Positions 5,765 to 6,369 of a stretch of 6,369 nucleotides of DNA are shown here, piece after piece (within the stretch, counting starts at the first letter, position 1; every line of letters begins with the position of its first letter). Where the stretch lies: positions 1 to 6,369 of the forward strand of contig JAKAGJ010000135.1 of the NCBI GenBank assembly GCA_021815655.1. The letters run 5' to 3'. Below the pieces are notes generated by a model that worked only from the letters and a program-made list of their open reading frames with translations, made no database searches and was not told the origin of the DNA. The DNA is from Deltaproteobacteria bacterium (GTDB taxonomy: Bacteria > Desulfobacterota > Desulfarculia > Desulfarculales > Desulfarculaceae). The position numbers and the translations under genes were made by a program.

Positions 5765-5798
5765 GTGATGGAGATAACCTGACAGTTAAGGCCATCAC
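5765..5798. terminator. Structured hairpin between convergent genes, possible terminator
   Basis: GTGATGG (5765-5771) pairs with CCATCAC (5792-5798). Inside, after a symmetric 3x3 internal loop, TAAC (5775-5778) pairs with GTTA (5785-5788) around a 6-base loop. It starts 20 bases after the TetR stop codon and lies between that gene and the convergent citramalate synthase gene. Neither strand has a U run straight after the stem, so an intrinsic terminator is only possible, not shown. The rest of 5746-5925 shows no gene; it has a C-rich tract around 5881-5903. Confidence 0.35.
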
Positions 5799-5869
5799 AG
5801 CAGAGCATGTGCTCAAGGGATTCCGGTGTTCGCTCCTCTCGGCCCAACCCAAACCACGCCCCAGGCACT

Positions 5870-5920
5870 CGGCAAGGCGCCCTCACCCCCCCAATCGACC
5901 CCTTATGGCCGGCAAGGCGC
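5870..5920. repeat. Two copies of CGGCAAGGCGC, 40 bases apart
   Basis: The 11-base sequence CGGCAAGGCGC occurs at 5870-5880 and again at 5910-5920, just downstream of the citramalate synthase stop codon. No larger repeat unit or spacer conservation surrounds it. It may be chance in GC-rich DNA. Confidence 0.4.
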
Positions 5921-5925
5921 TTGGC

Positions 5926-6369
5926 TTACACCTGCTGGTCCTTGAACAGCTTGTAGCGGATGGAATCGCCCAGGGCCTGGTAGGAGGCCTCCAGCACGTC
6001 GAAGGAAACCCCCACGGTACCCCAACTGGAGACGCCGTCGCTGCTTTCGATGAGCACCCGCACCCGTGAGCTGGTGCCGTCGGCGCCGGAGAGCACCCGC
6101 ACCTTGTAATCCACCAGGCGCACCTCGTTGAGCCTGGGGAAGAAGCGCACCAGGGCCTTTCTTATGGCGCGGTCCAGGGCGTTGACCGGGCCATGGCCGG
6201 TGGCCGCCGTGTGCTCCTCCAGGCCGCCCACGCGCACCCGCACCGTGGCCTCGGCCCGGGGCAGCTCGCCCTCGGCGTCCTTGAAGTTCATGACCCTAAA
6301 GCCCACCAACTCGAAGTAGCGCTGCCGCCGACCCATGGCCCGGTTCATCAGAAGTTCGAAGCTGGCCTC
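5926..6369 (-). CDS. cimA: Citramalate synthase (CimA/LeuA-like), C-terminal part
   Basis: The visible 147 residues are the 3' end of a gene entering from the right edge; the frame stays open upstream of the internal ATG at 6348, beginning EASFELLMNRAMG. CimA condenses acetyl-CoA and pyruvate to citramalate, the first step of the threonine-independent isoleucine pathway, in the cytoplasm. The visible part is the end of the linker plus the LeuA-type dimerisation/regulatory domain. It shows the pattern RYFELVGFRV (17-26), RAEATVRV (38-45), GHGPVNALDRAIRKAL (58-73), DYKVRVL (87-93), RVLIES (104-109), SWGTVGVS (115-122) and DSIRYKL (135-141). This matches the CimA form found in Geobacter and other Desulfobacterota, which is longer than enteric LeuA, and is where isoleucine feedback would act. 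The catalytic TIM barrel is outside the window. Isopropylmalate or homocitrate synthase is less likely given the SWGTVGVS and DSI-x-YKL ending. Confidence 0.85.
   Translation of the reverse strand, partial: EASFELLMNRAMGRRQRYFELVGFRVMNFKDAEGELPRAEATVRVRVGGLEEHTAATGHGPVNALDRAIRKALVRFFPRLNEVRLVDYKVRVLSGADGTSSRVRVLIESSDGVSSWGTVGVSFDVLEASYQALGDSIRYKLFKDQQV

Noticed and set aside
1..6369. CRISPR arrays, tRNA/rRNA genes, insertion sequences, phage or defence genes
   Set aside because: I found no regularly spaced repeats, clover-leaf or rRNA-like segments, transposase motifs or terminal inverted repeats. Every large coding stretch is explained by metabolic, transport or regulatory genes.

Overview
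This GC-rich bacterial window has long antisense open frames and codon choice biased to G/C in third positions. It carries one catabolic gene cluster on the minus strand, its probable regulator on the plus strand, and two partial genes at the edges. The set of genes (acyl-CoA ligase, acyl-CoA dehydrogenase, type III CoA-transferase, ActP/YjcH transporter, a CimA-type citramalate synthase) fits a Desulfobacterota ('deltaproteobacterial') fatty-acid-oxidising organism. That placement is inferred from gene content and remembered family resemblance; no marker gene in the window proves it.

Layout from left to right. Positions 1-40 hold the first 13 codons of a minus-strand CaiB/BaiF-type CoA-transferase with a good ribosome binding site. 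Positions 41-242 hold a perfect 16-bp palindrome (78-93) and a strong intrinsic terminator (110-172, minus strand) that closes the operon upstream. From 243 to 4870 four genes run on the minus strand, in transcription order: a DUF485 (YjcH) membrane protein, an ActP-type sodium:solute symporter, an AMP-forming acyl-CoA ligase and an acyl-CoA dehydrogenase. A perfect 13-bp hairpin sits between symporter and ligase. Positions 4871-5160 form a divergent control region with four CTAAC/GTTAG half-sites. From 5161 to 5745 a TetR-family repressor is read on the plus strand. Positions 5746-5925 hold a structured hairpin between convergent genes. From 5926 to the right edge is the C-terminal regulatory domain of citramalate synthase, minus strand.

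Proposed logic (inference): YjcH-ActP imports a carboxylate, the ligase turns it into an acyl-CoA, and the dehydrogenase makes the 2,3-enoyl-CoA. The divergent TetR protein would repress the operon through the CTAACG/CGTTAG sites until an acyl-CoA or related ligand releases it. The substrate cannot be read from the sequence. The window looks like a well-formed but conventional acid-uptake and activation operon. Its least ordinary points are the pairing of ActP/YjcH with a ligase and dehydrogenase rather than with acetyl-CoA synthetase, and the compact operator array. I see no evidence for a wholly new system.
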